Of a stretch of DNA of 64,000 nucleotides, positions 46,932 through 56,660 are shown piece after piece; within the stretch, counting starts at the first letter, position 1, and every line of letters starts with the position of its first letter. The stretch comes from Streptomyces sp. PT12. GTDB taxonomy: Bacteria > Actinomycetota > Actinomycetes > Streptomycetales > Streptomycetaceae. Both the position numbers and the translations under genes were made by a program. The stretch spans positions 1 through 64,000 of the forward strand of contig NZ_QEST01000216.1 of assembly GCF_003311645.1 (NCBI RefSeq), given 5' to 3'. The notes beneath the pieces are model-generated. The model did not search any database and was not told the origin of the DNA. It was given only the letters and a program-made list of their open reading frames with translations.

Positions 46932-48230
46932 TCAGCAGTCGCCGCCGTACTCCTGGACCAGCTCGGACAGTGTCTGCGGGCGGCGCAGGGTGGTGAACGT
47001 CGTGGGGGTGGCCTCATCCGCGTGGTAGCCGTAGATGCCGGGGCGGGGGAGGGCGTTGTAGCCGAACGGGGTCGAGGCGTAGTACGCGCCCGTGTCGAGC
47101 AGGGCCACCAGGTCGCCGGGCTCGAGCGCGGGGAGGGCGCGGTCGCGGGCGACCAGGTCGCCCGCGAAGCAGCACGGGCCCGCCACGTCCTGCCGCACCG
47201 CGGGCCCCCGCTTCGGCGCGCCGGTCGCGTCGTAGGCCGCGATCCGCAGGGGCCACGAGGCGGGCGCGAACACCGTGCGCACCGCCACCTGCGCGCCCGC
47301 GTGGGTGATCGCGATCGGGCGGCCGCCGGTCGTCTTCGTGTACTCGACGCGGGCGAGCACCAGGCCCGACTTGGCGAGCAGCGAGCGGCCAAACTCCGTG
47401 ACCAGCCCGTATCGCCCGTCGAACAGCCCCGGCACGGTCTCCCTCAGCAGCCGCGCGTACGTGGCGAACGCGGGCGCGCTCTCGTCCGACGCGAAGTCCA
47501 CGGGCAGCCCGCCGCCGATGTCCAGCGTGTCCACACGCCGGGTGCCCGCCGCTTCGTTGATCTCCTCGGCCAGCTCGTACAGGGCGCGCACGCCCGCCGC
47601 CATCCGTTCCAGGGCCATGCCCTGCGAGCCCACGTGGCAGTGCAGGCGCGTCAGCCAGGGCCGGTCGACGAACGCCCGCACCACCCACTCCCTCGCGCCC
47701 GGGTCGCGCAGCCCCACGCCGAACTTGGCGGTGGGCGTCGCCGTGCTCATCGCGTCGATCGTGCCGCCGCCGAGCTGGGGGTTGATCCGCAGGCCGAGCG
47801 GGGGCGCCGAGGTCGGCTCGTCCGCGATGAGCGCGTCGAGGCGGGCCAGCTCCTGGGCGCTGTCGGCGTTGAGCGCGATGCCGAGGGCCAGCGCCTCGCG
47901 CAGCTCCGCCTCCGTCTTGGCGGGGGAGTCGAGCACGATGCGGTCGGCCGCCAGGCCCGCCGCGCGGGCGAGCGCAAGCTCGCCGGGGCTCGCCACCTCG
48001 CAGCCGACGCCGAAGCCGTCGAGCAGCCGCAGCACCGGCACGAGCGAGGCCGCCTTCACGGCGAACGTGTGCAGCACCGGCTGGCCGGGCGCGGTCACTT
48101 CGGCGAAGGCCGAGTGCAGTGCGGTGGCCGCTTCCCTGACCCCGTCAAGGTCGAGCAGCGCGGCCACCGGGCGGTCGGGGGTGAGCAGGCGGCGTTCGAG
48201 CGCCGCCCTGACTGCCAGGTCGCGTCGCAT
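46932..48230 (-). CDS. Type III PLP-dependent decarboxylase (DapDC/ODC-like)
   Basis: The protein has 432 residues from ATG 48230; the open frame goes to a TTG at 48254, without better support. It has the alanine-racemase-like barrel with PLP Lys in LHTFAVKAASLVPVLR, HCHVGSQGM for the phosphate and pyridine contacts, IGGGLPVDFASDE, the Glu in YGLVTEFGRSLLAK, and the C-terminal GPCCFAGDLVA and TGAYYASTPFGYNALPRP. The family includes diaminopimelate, ornithine and arginine decarboxylases. This one is divergent from hutU and not near lysine genes, so the substrate is uncertain. It may share hut regulation from the divergent promoter region. Confidence 0.85.
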   Translation of the reverse strand: MRRDLAVRAALERRLLTPDRPVAALLDLDGVREAATALHSAFAEVTAPGQPVLHTFAVKAASLVPVLRLLDGFGVGCEVASPGELALARAAGLAADRIVLDSPAKTEAELREALALGIALNADSAQELARLDALIADEPTSAPPLGLRINPQLGGGTIDAMSTATPTAKFGVGLRDPGAREWVVRAFVDRPWLTRLHCHVGSQGMALERMAAGVRALYELAEEINEAAGTRRVDTLDIGGGLPVDFASDESAPAFATYARLLRETVPGLFDGRYGLVTEFGRSLLAKSGLVLARVEYTKTTGGRPIAITHAGAQVAVRTVFAPASWPLRIAAYDATGAPKRGPAVRQDVAGPCCFAGDLVARDRALPALEPGDLVALLDTGAYYASTPFGYNALPRPGIYGYHADEATPTTFTTLRRPQTLSELVQEYGGDC

Positions 48231-48286
48231 GGACAGAACCCTGCCCGAAGACAAGCATGACAGTCCGACGATCTGCCCAGGCGTGG

Positions 48287-48314
48287 TTGACTGAAATTAT
48301 TCATGACCTAAGGT
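48287..48314 (+). promoter_or_regulatory. hutU promoter
   Basis: TTGACT (48287-48292) and TAAGGT (48309-48314) are 16 bases apart, 46 bp before the hutU start codon. The region is conspicuously AT-rich compared with its surroundings. Confidence 0.75.
48292..48303. promoter_or_regulatory. Operator 1 in the hutU promoter
   Basis: TGAAATTATTCA is a near-perfect palindrome occupying the spacer between the -35 and -10 elements. Its TGAA-N4-TTCA form resembles sites of RpiR-family repressors. Confidence 0.65.
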
Positions 48315-48317
48315 GAG

Positions 48318-48327
48318 TGAATATTCA
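48318..48327. promoter_or_regulatory. Operator 2 at the hutU transcription start
   Basis: TGAATATTCA is a perfect 10-bp palindrome just downstream of the -10 element, over the expected start of transcription. Together with operator 1 it could block RNA polymerase. Confidence 0.65.
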
Positions 48328-48359
48328 GCCCACCGCCGCCGAGACAGGGGAGGCTGGCC

Positions 48360-50018
48360 ATGGCAGGACCCCGACCCGTCCGCGCGCCCAGGGGAAGCGC
48401 GCTCAGCGCCCGCGGCTGGCCGCAGGAGGCGGCGCTGCGGATGCTCAAGAACAACCTGGACCCCGAGGTCGCCGAGCACCCCGACGAGCTGGTCGTCTAC
48501 GGCGGCACCGGGCGGGCCGCGCGCGACTGGCGGTCGTTCGACGCCATGGTCGCCACGCTGCGGACGCTGGGGCCCGACGAGACGATGCTCGTCCAGTCGG
48601 GGCGGCCCGTGGGCGTGATGACGACGCACGAGTGGGCGCCACGCGTTCTGATCGCCAACTCCAACCTCGTCGGCGACTGGGCCACCTGGGAGGAGTTCCG
48701 GCGGCTTGAACGCCTCGGGCTCACGATGTACGGGCAGATGACCGCGGGGTCGTGGATCTACATCGGGACCCAGGGCATCCTCCAGGGCACCTACGAGACG
48801 TTCGCCGCCGTCGCCGCCAAGCGCTTCGGCGGCTCGCTCGCCGGGACGCTGACGCTGACCGCGGGGCTCGGCGGGATGGGCGGCGCCCAGCCGCTGGCCG
48901 TGACCATGAACGGCGGCGCCGCCCTGTGCATCGACTGCGACCCCAGGGCGCTGGAGCGCCGCATCGCGCACGGCTATCTGGACGAGCGCGCCGACTCGCT
49001 CGACGAGGCGCTCGCCATGGCGGCGCGGGCGCGCGACGAGCGCAGGGCGCTCTCGGTCGGCGTCGTGGCCAACGCCGCCGACGCCGTGCCGCGCCTGCTC
49101 GCGTCCGGCGCGCCCGTGGACATCGTGACCGACCAGACGAGCGCGCACGACCCGCTGGCGTATCTGCCGGTGGGCGTGCCATTCGAGGACATGGCGGACT
49201 ACGCGGCCAGCGACCCCGAGGGCTTCACGCGGCGGGCCAGGGAGTCGATGGCGCGGCACGTGGAGGCCATGGTCGGCTTCAAGGACGCGGGGGCCGAGGT
49301 CTTCGACTATGGGAACTCCATCCGGGGCGAGGCCCAACTCGCCGGGTACGCCCGTGCGTTCGACTTCCCCGGCTTTGTGCCCGCGTACATCAGGCCGCTG
49401 TTCTGCGAGGGGAAGGGGCCGTTCCGCTGGGCCGCGCTGAGCGGGGACCCGGCCGACATCGCGGCGACGGACCGCGCGGTGCTCGACCTCTTCCCCGACA
49501 ACGAGCCGCTGGCCCGCTGGATCACGCTCGCCGGGGAGCGCGTGCGCTTCCAGGGGCTCCCCGCGCGCATCTGCTGGCTCGGATACGGTGAGCGGGAGCG
49601 GGCGGGGGAGCGGTTCAACGCCATGGTGGCGGGCGGCGAGCTGGCCGCGCCCGTGGTGATCGGCCGCGACCACCTGGACTGCGGCTCGGTCGCCTCCCCG
49701 TACCGCGAGACCGAGGGCATGCGCGACGGCTCGGACGCGATCGCGGACTGGCCGCTGCTGAACGCCATGGTGAACGTCGCGTCCGGAGCCTCCTGGGTCT
49801 CTCTCCACCACGGCGGCGGGGTGGGCATGGGCCGCTCGATCCACGCGGGGCAGGTGACCGTCGCTGACGGCACCGCCCTGGCGGGCGAGAAGATCCGCCG
49901 GGTGCTCACCAACGATCCCGGCATGGGTGTCATCCGGCACGTCGACGCGGGGTACGAGGAGGCGGAGGCCGTGGCCGAGACGCGCGGCGTGCGCGTCCCG
50001 ATGCGCGAACGCCCGTGA
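48360..50018 (+). CDS. hutU: Urocanate hydratase
   Basis: The protein has 552 residues with GGGGAGG before the ATG. It converts urocanate to imidazolonepropionate, the second step of histidine degradation, using NAD+ as an electrophile. Diagnostic blocks are present: [80 protein letters not shown] and [20 protein letters not shown]. It heads the operon hutU - M20 hydrolase - hutF - hutI. The stop codon lies in a 15-bp tandem repeat that fills most of the gap to the next gene. Confidence 0.98.
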   Translation: MAGPRPVRAPRGSALSARGWPQEAALRMLKNNLDPEVAEHPDELVVYGGTGRAARDWRSFDAMVATLRTLGPDETMLVQSGRPVGVMTTHEWAPRVLIANSNLVGDWATWEEFRRLERLGLTMYGQMTAGSWIYIGTQGILQGTYETFAAVAAKRFGGSLAGTLTLTAGLGGMGGAQPLAVTMNGGAALCIDCDPRALERRIAHGYLDERADSLDEALAMAARARDERRALSVGVVANAADAVPRLLASGAPVDIVTDQTSAHDPLAYLPVGVPFEDMADYAASDPEGFTRRARESMARHVEAMVGFKDAGAEVFDYGNSIRGEAQLAGYARAFDFPGFVPAYIRPLFCEGKGPFRWAALSGDPADIAATDRAVLDLFPDNEPLARWITLAGERVRFQGLPARICWLGYGERERAGERFNAMVAGGELAAPVVIGRDHLDCGSVASPYRETEGMRDGSDAIADWPLLNAMVNVASGASWVSLHHGGGVGMGRSIHAGQVTVADGTALAGEKIRRVLTNDPGMGVIRHVDAGYEEAEAVAETRGVRVPMRERP

Positions 50019-50087
50019 CCCGAGCGCCCGTGACCCGAGCGCCCGTGACCCGAGCGCCCGTGACCCGCGCGCCGGTGACCCGCGCGC
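50008..50087 (+). repeat. 15-bp tandem repeat across the hutU stop
   Basis: About five copies of GCCCGTGACCCGAGC (the last two diverged) run from the last codons of hutU through its stop into the intergenic gap. Confidence 0.9.
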
Positions 50088-50120
50088 CGTGCACGACCGA
50101 ACCGACGAGGGAGGCACCCG

Positions 50121-51338
50121 GTGACCGAGGCGTTCGCGGAGATGTGGCGTGACCTGCTGCCGGTGGGCAGGGCGGGCGGCCCCGGGGCGGGATACCGCCG
50201 CTACGCCTGGACGGGCGCCGACCGCGAGCTGCGCGTCTGGTTCGCCGGCGAGGCGCGGGCGCGCGGCCTCGCCCACGAGGTCGACCGCAACGGCAACCAG
50301 TGGGCCTGGCTCGGCGACCCCGCCGCGGGCGACGCCGTGGTCACCGGCTCGCACCTGGACTCCGTGCCGGACGGCGGGGCGTTCGACGGGCCGCTCGGCG
50401 TCGTCTCCGCCTTTGCCGCGCTCGACGCCCTCAGGGCCAGGGGCGCCCTGGCCCCCGGGCACCGGCCGCTCGGCGTGGTGGCGTTCGCCGACGAGGAGGG
50501 CGCGCGCTTCGGGGTGGCGTGCGTCGGCTCGCGGCTCAGCTGCGGGCTGCTCGCCCCCGAACGGGCCCGCGCGCTGACCGACGCCGACGGCGTCAACCTC
50601 GCCGACGCGATGGAGCGCGCGGGGCACGACCCCGGCGTCATCGGGCCCGACCCGGAGCGCCTGGCCCGCATCGGTGCGTTCGTCGAGCTGCACATCGAGC
50701 AGGGCCGGGCCCTGGTCGACCTTGGACGGCCCCTCGGCGTGGCCTCGGCCATCTGGCCGCACGGCCGCTGGAGGTTCGACTTCCACGGCGAGGCCAACCA
50801 CGCCGGGACCACCCGCATCGAGGACCGGCGCGACCCCATGCTCACCTACGCCCATACCGTCCTCGCCGCCCGCAAGCGCGCCAGGCTCGCCGGGGCCCTG
50901 GCCACCTTCGGCCGGGTCACCGTCGACCCGGGCGCGGTCAACGCCGTGCCCTCCCTGGTCACCGGCTGGCTCGACTCCCGCGCCCCCGACGCCGGGACCC
51001 TGGACGACCTGGTGGCCGGGATCGAGGCCACCGCCACCGAGCGCGGGGGCCGGGACGGCGTGCGGGTCGCCGTCACCCGCGAGTCCCACACCGAGGGCGT
51101 CACCTTCGCCGCCAACCTGCGCGACCGGGCCGCCGCGCTGCTCGGCGGCGCCCCCGCGCTGCCCACCGGGGCGGGACACGACGCCGGGATCCTCTCGGGG
51201 ACCGTCCCCGCGGCCATGCTGTATGTGCGGAACCCGACCGGGGTCTCGCACGCCCCCGCCGAGCACGCCGACGAGGGCGACTGCCTGGCCGGGGTGAGCG
51301 CCCTGGCGGACGTGCTGGAGGGCCTGCTGTGCCGCTGA
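50121..51338 (+). CDS. M20-family amidohydrolase (allantoate amidohydrolase-like), probable formylglutamate hydrolase
   Basis: This 405-residue dinuclear-metal hydrolase is of the allantoate amidohydrolase/N-carbamoylase group. Metal ligands lie in VVTGSHLDSVPDGGAFDGPL (His, Asp), VVAFADEEGARFGVACVGSR (Glu pair), FVELHIEQGRALVDLG (His) and LPTGAGHDAGILSG (His). The dimerisation domain starts at RWRFDFHGEANHAGTTRIED. In the operon it stands between hutU and hutF, where a deformylase for N-formylglutamate is required and no classical HutG exists. I infer that it makes glutamate and formate. The downstream hutF start overlaps its end by 10 bases. It could still be a true allantoate enzyme, but nothing else here serves purine breakdown. 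Confidence 0.85.
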   Translation: MTEAFAEMWRDLLPVGRAGGPGAGYRRYAWTGADRELRVWFAGEARARGLAHEVDRNGNQWAWLGDPAAGDAVVTGSHLDSVPDGGAFDGPLGVVSAFAALDALRARGALAPGHRPLGVVAFADEEGARFGVACVGSRLSCGLLAPERARALTDADGVNLADAMERAGHDPGVIGPDPERLARIGAFVELHIEQGRALVDLGRPLGVASAIWPHGRWRFDFHGEANHAGTTRIEDRRDPMLTYAHTVLAARKRARLAGALATFGRVTVDPGAVNAVPSLVTGWLDSRAPDAGTLDDLVAGIEATATERGGRDGVRVAVTRESHTEGVTFAANLRDRAAALLGGAPALPTGAGHDAGILSGTVPAAMLYVRNPTGVSHAPAEHADEGDCLAGVSALADVLEGLLCR

Positions 51339-52681
51339 CCACGCAGACGTACTGGGCCGAACACGCCTGGCTGGGCGCCACCGTCGAGCAGGGCGTGCTG
51401 ATCACCACCTCGCCCTCGGGCCACATCACCGCCGTCCGCCCCGGGACCGCGACCCCGCCCGTCGGCGCGGTCACGCTGCGCGGGCTCACCCTGCCGGGGC
51501 TTGCCAACGCGCACAGCCACGCCTTCCACCGCGCCCTGCGCTCCGCCACCCAGGTGGGCGGCGGTACGTTCTGGACGTGGCGGACCGCGATGTACGAGAT
51601 GGCCGCCGCACTGACCCCTGACAGCTACTACGCCCTCGCCCGCGCCGCCTATGCCGAGATGGCGCTCGCGGGGATCACGTGCGTCGGTGAGTTCCACTAT
51701 GTGCACCATGGCCCCGGCGGCATCCGCTACGGCGACCCCGCCCTCATGGCCAAGGCGCTCGTCGCCGCGGCCACGGCAGCGGGCATCAGGATCACCCTCC
51801 TCGACACGTGCTATCTGGCCGCGGGGTTCGGCGAGCCGCTCTCCGGCACCCAGCTGCGCTTCTCCGACGGCACGGCCGAGGCGTGGGCCGAACGCGCCGA
51901 CACCCTGAGCGGCGGCCCCACCGCGCGGCTCGGCGCGGCGATCCACTCCGTGCGGGCCGTCCCCGCCGACGGGCTCGCCACCGTCGCCAGCTTCGCGCGG
52001 GAGCGGGGGCGGCCCCTGCACGTCCATCTCTCCGAGCAGCCGAGGGAGAACGAGGACTGCCTGCGCGCGCACGGCCGTACCCCGACCCAACTCCTCGACG
52101 ACCACGGCGTGCTGGGCCCGCGCACCACCGCCGTGCACGCCACCCACCTCACCGGGGACGACATCGCCCTGCTGGGCCGCTCCGCGACCGCCGTATGCCT
52201 GTGCCCCACGACCGAGCGCGACCTGGCCGACGGCATCGGGCCCGCGGGGCCGCTGCGCGCCGCGGGCAGCCCGCTGTGCGTCGGCAGCGACAGCCACGCC
52301 GTGATCGACCTCATCGCCGAGGCCAGGGCCGTCGAGGAGCACGAGCGCCTGCGCACTGGGGCGCGCGGCCACTTCACCGCGGGCCAGCTTCTGCGCGCCG
52401 CGTCCGACGAGGGGCACGCCGCCCTCGGCTGGCCCGAGGCAGGACGCCTCGAGCCCGACGCACTCGCCGACTTCACCACCGTCGCCCTCGACAGCGTCAG
52501 GACCGCGGGCCCGCCGGGGCGGATGGCGCTCGAGGCGGCCGTGTACGCCGCCACCGCCGCTGATGTGCGGCACACGGTCGTCGGCGGCCTGCACATCGTC
52601 AGGGACGGCGCCCACCAGCTCGTCCACGACGTCCCCCACGCCCTGCGCGAGGCCATCTCCGCGCTGCGGGCCACTCGGTGA
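51329..52681 (+). CDS. hutF: Formimidoylglutamate deiminase
   Basis: The protein has 450 residues from GTG 51329, overlapping the previous gene. It belongs to the amidohydrolase superfamily, with metal ligands [17 protein letters not shown] (His-x-His), [15 protein letters not shown] (His), [11 protein letters not shown] (His) and [13 protein letters not shown] (Asp). The segment [20 protein letters not shown] and [10 protein letters not shown] are typical of the formimino-glutamate iminohydrolase group. It converts N-formimino-L-glutamate to N-formyl-L-glutamate and ammonia, which commits this organism to the formylglutamate branch of histidine breakdown. The cytoplasmic enzyme is directly coupled to its neighbours. 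Confidence 0.93.
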   Translation: MPLTTQTYWAEHAWLGATVEQGVLITTSPSGHITAVRPGTATPPVGAVTLRGLTLPGLANAHSHAFHRALRSATQVGGGTFWTWRTAMYEMAAALTPDSYYALARAAYAEMALAGITCVGEFHYVHHGPGGIRYGDPALMAKALVAAATAAGIRITLLDTCYLAAGFGEPLSGTQLRFSDGTAEAWAERADTLSGGPTARLGAAIHSVRAVPADGLATVASFARERGRPLHVHLSEQPRENEDCLRAHGRTPTQLLDDHGVLGPRTTAVHATHLTGDDIALLGRSATAVCLCPTTERDLADGIGPAGPLRAAGSPLCVGSDSHAVIDLIAEARAVEEHERLRTGARGHFTAGQLLRAASDEGHAALGWPEAGRLEPDALADFTTVALDSVRTAGPPGRMALEAAVYAATAADVRHTVVGGLHIVRDGAHQLVHDVPHALREAISALRATR

Positions 52682-52691
52682 GGACCGACCC

Positions 52692-53939
52692 ATGCCGGAG
52701 CAGCGCGCCACCCAGCCAGGGACCACCGCCCCCACCAGCGCCCCCACCCCCAGCACCGCCCCCACCCCCAGCACCAGCACCGCCATCGTCAACATCGGCA
52801 CGCTCGTCACGAACGACCCCTCCCTCGGCTCAGGACCCCTCGGCCTGATCCACGACGCGGCCGTCGTCATCGACGGCGGCCGCGTCGTCTGGACCGGCAC
52901 CCACAGTCAAACACCCCCCACTGACAGTCACCATGACGCGGGCGGCCGGGCGGTCGTCCCCGGCTTCGTCGACTCCCACTCCCACCTGCTCTTCGCGGGC
53001 GACCGCACCGACGAGTTCAACGCCCGCATGTCGGGCCGCCCTTACACCGCGGGCGGCATCCGCACCACCGTCGCCGCGACCCGCAGGGCCACCGACGCCC
53101 AACTGGCCGGTAACCTCGCCGCGTTGCTCACCGAGATGCGCCGCCAGGGCACCACGACCGTCGAGGTCAAGTCCGGCTACGGCCTCACCGCCGAGCACGA
53201 GTCCCGCGCGCTGCGCGTCGCCCGCGAGCACACCGATGAGACCACCTACCTCGGCGCCCACGTCGTCCCCGCCGAGTACGCCGCGGACCCCGACGCCTAT
53301 GTCGCCCGCGTGACCGGCCCCATGCTCGACGCCTGTGCCCCGCACGCCCGTTGGGTCGATGTGTTCTGCGAGGAGGGCGCGTTCGACGCCGACCAGGCGC
53401 GCGCCGTCCTCACCGCGGGCCGCGCCCGCGGCCTGCTCCCGCGCGTCCACGCCAACCAGCTCACCGCGGGACCCGGCGTCCGGCTCGCCGTCGAGCTCGG
53501 CGCCGCCTCGGCCGACCACTGCACCTACCTCACCGACGCCGACGTGGAAGCCCTCGCCCAGGGCCCCACGGTGGCGACCCTGCTGCCGGGGTGCGAGTTC
53601 TCCACCCGCGCCCCCTATCCCGACGCGCGCCGCCTGCTCGACGCGGGCGCCGTCGTCGCGCTCGCCACCGACTGCAACCCCGGCTCGTCGTTCACCAGCT
53701 CCATGTCCTTCTGCATCGCCGTCGCCGTTCGCGAGATGGGCATGACCCCCGACGAGGCGCTGTGGTCCGCCACCGCCGGGGGCGCCGCCGCGCTCAGGCG
53801 CGCCGACATCGGGCGCCTCGCGCCCGGCGCGCGCGCCGACCTCGTGCTCCTCGACGCGCCCTCACCCATCCATCTCGCCTATCGCCCCGGCGTCCCCCTG
53901 GTCGCCGCCGTCTGGCAGGGCGGCCACCGCGTGGCCTGA
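52692..53939 (+). CDS. hutI: Imidazolonepropionase
   Basis: The protein has 415 residues from ATG 52692, behind GAGGA. Residues 5-30 are a Thr/Pro/Ser-rich extension with a short [11 protein letters not shown] repeat. The family core begins at [16 protein letters not shown]. Metal-site and substrate motifs are [61 protein letters not shown] and [16 protein letters not shown]. It opens the imidazolone ring to formimidoylglutamate, the substrate of the upstream HutF. Last gene of the hut operon; hutH (histidine ammonia-lyase) is not in the window. Confidence 0.96.
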   Translation: MPEQRATQPGTTAPTSAPTPSTAPTPSTSTAIVNIGTLVTNDPSLGSGPLGLIHDAAVVIDGGRVVWTGTHSQTPPTDSHHDAGGRAVVPGFVDSHSHLLFAGDRTDEFNARMSGRPYTAGGIRTTVAATRRATDAQLAGNLAALLTEMRRQGTTTVEVKSGYGLTAEHESRALRVAREHTDETTYLGAHVVPAEYAADPDAYVARVTGPMLDACAPHARWVDVFCEEGAFDADQARAVLTAGRARGLLPRVHANQLTAGPGVRLAVELGAASADHCTYLTDADVEALAQGPTVATLLPGCEFSTRAPYPDARRLLDAGAVVALATDCNPGSSFTSSMSFCIAVAVREMGMTPDEALWSATAGGAAALRRADIGRLAPGARADLVLLDAPSPIHLAYRPGVPLVAAVWQGGHRVA

Positions 53940-54005
53940 CGCTCCGTTCGGCGAAGGCTTAGGGTCGACGGGCCGGGGGATGGGCAGCAGGGAGGGGGAG
54001 CGGGG

Positions 54006-55403
54006 ATGATGGAGGGGGGAGCGGGGATGAAGGACACCGAGGACCTGTCCGGGGACAGGGCCGGGGAGCGTGCCGAGGCGCGCGCCGGGGACGGGGCGGA
54101 AGGGGAGCGTGAGCGCGGCTTCGGCGCGCCCTTCTGGAAGCTGTGGTCCGCCACCACCATCACCAACCTCGGCCAGGGCGCCACCGGCATCGCCTTCCCC
54201 TGGCTCGCCACCGAGCTGACCACGGACGCCTTTCTCGTGGCGCTCATGGGCCTGGCCCTGCGGCTGCCCTGGCTGGTGTTCAGCCTGCCTGCCGGGGTCC
54301 TGGCCGACCGGCTCGACCGGCGGCGGGTGTTGCTGGCGATGAGCCTGGCGCGCGCGGCCGTCGTCGGAACGGTCGGGCTGCTCGTCGCGTTCGACGCCAT
54401 GACCCTGCCGCTCCTCTACGCCTGCGCCCTCGCGCTGGGCTTCGCCGAGGTGCTCTTCGACAACACCGCGCAGGTGCTGCTGCCCTCCGTCGTCTCGCGC
54501 GAGCGGCTTTCCGAAGCCAACGGCCGCCTGATGGCCGCCCAGATCGTCTCCGACGACTTCCTGGCCGGGCCGCTCGGCGGCGTGCTGATCGGTCTCGCGC
54601 TGGCCGTGCCGTTCGCGTTCGACGCGGGAACGGCGCTGGTCGCGGCGGTGCTGCTGCTGACTCTGCGGGGGACGTTCCGCGCGCGCGGCGCCCCCGCGGA
54701 CAGCGTCGCCGACGGCGCCGCCGCGCCCGTGCGCCGCTCGATGCGCGCGGAGATCGCCGAGGGCGTGCGCTGGCTCTGGCACAACCCGGTGCTGCGCCGA
54801 CTGGCCATCGCGCTGGCCCTGTTCAACGCCGGTGGCGCGGGGGTCGCGGCCATCTATGTGCTGTACGCCCAGGAGGTGCTGGGGCTCGGGGCGCTCGGCT
54901 TCGCCCTGCTGGTGTCGGCGGGTGGCGTGGGCGGCTTCCTCGGCGGCACGCTGGCGGGCCGGATCACCCGCCGCGTCGGTGCGACCGGCTCGCTGCTGAC
55001 GCTGTGCGCCCTCGACTTCGTGGCCCACGTGGTGGCGGGGTGTGCGTCGAACGCCTTGCTGATCGGAACGGTTATGGGAGCGACCGGGTTTGGCGTGGTG
55101 CTCTGGAATGTGACGACCGTTTCGCTTCGCCAGACGATCATTCCGGATCATCTGCTGGGCCGGGTCAACAGCGTCTACCGGCTGCTCGGCTGGGGCGCGA
55201 TGCCGCTCGGCATCCTGGCGTTCGGCGGCCTGGTGGCCCTGGTCGAGGCGCAGGTCTCGCGCGAGGCGGCCCTGCGCGCCCCCTTCTTCGCCATGTCGGT
55301 GATCAGCGTCGGACTGGCCTTCTACATCCGCCGCCACCTGCACGCCCGCGCGCTCGCCGAAGCGCTCGAGGGCGCCCAGCCCGCTCAGCCGGATGGAAGG
55401 TGA
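54006..55403 (+). CDS. MFS transporter, efflux type
   Basis: The protein has 465 residues from ATG 54006. A duplication of about 21 bp (GGAGGGGGAGCGGGGATGA twice) gives a second equal start at 54027, so the N-terminus is uncertain. After an acidic Asp/Glu/Arg tail, twelve membrane helices begin at LWSATTITNLGQGATGIAFP. The MFS loop motif VLADRLDRRRVLLAMSLARA follows helix 2. EVLFDNTAQVLLPSVVSRER and the second-half GVVLWNVTTVSLRQTIIPDH fit the enterobactin-exporter/MFS_3 group. It is likely an exporter of unknown substrate. The next gene follows five bases after the stop and is probably co-transcribed. Confidence 0.9.
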   Translation: MMEGGAGMKDTEDLSGDRAGERAEARAGDGAEGERERGFGAPFWKLWSATTITNLGQGATGIAFPWLATELTTDAFLVALMGLALRLPWLVFSLPAGVLADRLDRRRVLLAMSLARAAVVGTVGLLVAFDAMTLPLLYACALALGFAEVLFDNTAQVLLPSVVSRERLSEANGRLMAAQIVSDDFLAGPLGGVLIGLALAVPFAFDAGTALVAAVLLLTLRGTFRARGAPADSVADGAAAPVRRSMRAEIAEGVRWLWHNPVLRRLAIALALFNAGGAGVAAIYVLYAQEVLGLGALGFALLVSAGGVGGFLGGTLAGRITRRVGATGSLLTLCALDFVAHVVAGCASNALLIGTVMGATGFGVVLWNVTTVSLRQTIIPDHLLGRVNSVYRLLGWGAMPLGILAFGGLVALVEAQVSREAALRAPFFAMSVISVGLAFYIRRHLHARALAEALEGAQPAQPDGR

Positions 55404-55407
55404 TGCC

Positions 55408-55761
55408 GTGAGCTTCGATCTGGCGGTTCTCGCGATGGACGATGCGGCCGACGCCGCGACGGCGCGCGCGATGTTCGAGCGGTGCGCGTCGGGAGCCCAC
55501 GACGAGGGTGAGCTGGACGAGCGGATCGTCGGGTTCTACGAGCGGGTGCGCTCGCGGTTCCCCGACCACCCGCCCGGCGCCGCGGGGTCGCCGTGGATGT
55601 CGACGCCGTTGGCGGTCGGCATCGACCACGTGATCATGAGCCTGAGCTTCTCGCCGATGAGCGACGCGGCCGTCGAGGCGATCGAAGGGCTTGCCGCGGA
55701 GTTTCGCCTGGTCATCTGGGACCCCCAGGCCCAGGCCGCCTCGGTGCCCCGGCGCGGATGA
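55408..55761 (+). CDS. Conserved hypothetical protein
   Basis: The protein has 117 residues from GTG 55408 (MSFDLAVLAMDDAADAATAR), with AAGG upstream; an ATG at 55393 would overlap the transporter stop. The sequence is compact alpha/beta with no membrane segment: ARAMFERCASG, DERIVGFYERVRSRFPDHPP, SPWMSTPLAVGIDHVIMSLS and FRLVIWDPQAQA. I recall similar small proteins in streptomycetes without assigned function. It is probably co-transcribed with the MFS gene five bases upstream. Confidence 0.75.
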   Translation: MSFDLAVLAMDDAADAATARAMFERCASGAHDEGELDERIVGFYERVRSRFPDHPPGAAGSPWMSTPLAVGIDHVIMSLSFSPMSDAAVEAIEGLAAEFRLVIWDPQAQAASVPRRG

Positions 55762-55788
55762 CCGGTCGTTCGCCCCGGCCCGGACGCC

Positions 55789-56544
55789 TCACGCCGTCGG
55801 CGCCGCCCCTGCGGTCGGAGCCCCTGCGGTCGGAGCCCCCGCGGCCGGAGCCCCCGCGGCCAGTGCCCCCGGGCTCGGCGAACCCCCCGCCTGCGCCGCC
55901 CACGTGGCGGCCAGCGCCCGCTCCTCCGGGTGCAGCGCCTCGCCCGCCGCGATGAGCCGGGACCGCAGCTCGGACGCCGTCGTGAGCGCCCGGAACAGGA
56001 AGGACACCGACACCTCGTGCTCCGGGCGGTACAGCACCTCCACCTGGTCGCCCGCGCGGATCGTGCCGGGCTGGAGCACGCGGAAGTACCCACCGGGCCT
56101 CGCCTCCTGGGTAAAACGCTTCACCCAGCCCCGCTCGCCCAGCCAGTCCGCGAACGTCCGGCACGGCACGCGGCAGCTGCTCGCCTCGATCACCAGGTCG
56201 GGGCCGATGCGCCAGCGCTCGCCGATGCGCGTGTCGTTGACGTCGATGCCCGACGTGGTCAGGTTCTCCCCGAACACGCCGCCCGGCAGCTCGCGCCCCA
56301 GCGCGCGCCCCCAGTGGTCGAGGTCTTCGCGCGCGTACACGTAGACCGCCTGGTCGTAGCCGCCGTGGTGGCGGAGGTCGCACACCGCGTCCCCCGCGAG
56401 GCCGCTGCCCCCCACCCCCTTGGGGCCCGGGGCCGCGACCGCCACGGGGCCGTCGGCCGGACGCTTGTCGATGCCGGTGAGGCCGCTGGCCGAGTCCGTC
56501 GGCGCCGCCGCGCTCGCCCTGCCGAGATTGACCGAGAGAACCAT
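55789..56544 (-). CDS. MOSC domain protein (YiiM-like)
   Basis: The protein has 251 residues from ATG 56544 with GGAG four bases upstream; ATG 56553 is an alternative. The MOSC features are visible: VLSVNLGRASAA, GLAGDAVCDLRHHGGYDQAV, YVYAREDLDHWGRAL, FGENLTTSGIDVNDTRIGER, and the conserved Cys of IEASSCRVPCRTFADWLG. A 3-alpha domain of the YiiM type follows (HPEERALAATWAAQAGGSPS). Relatives detoxify N-hydroxylated bases with a molybdenum cofactor. The last 25 residues are Ala/Gly/Pro repeats (AGAPTAGAPTAGAAPTA) from a 15-bp tandem repeat. Confidence 0.88.
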   Translation of the reverse strand: MVLSVNLGRASAAAPTDSASGLTGIDKRPADGPVAVAAPGPKGVGGSGLAGDAVCDLRHHGGYDQAVYVYAREDLDHWGRALGRELPGGVFGENLTTSGIDVNDTRIGERWRIGPDLVIEASSCRVPCRTFADWLGERGWVKRFTQEARPGGYFRVLQPGTIRAGDQVEVLYRPEHEVSVSFLFRALTTASELRSRLIAAGEALHPEERALAATWAAQAGGSPSPGALAAGAPAAGAPTAGAPTAGAAPTA

Positions 56545-56660
56545 CCGCTCCATGCCGGGCACACTAACCACCGCGGCCTTTCCACCGCGATGATTATTCA
56601 TCTCTCGCACACCCGTTCCCCCCGTGTGCCTCATGCGCGCTCATGCGCCCCCCGCGCGCC

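Noticed and set aside
50008-50087. Possible CRISPR-like array
   Set aside because: The 15-bp units are directly adjacent without spacers; this is a simple tandem repeat.
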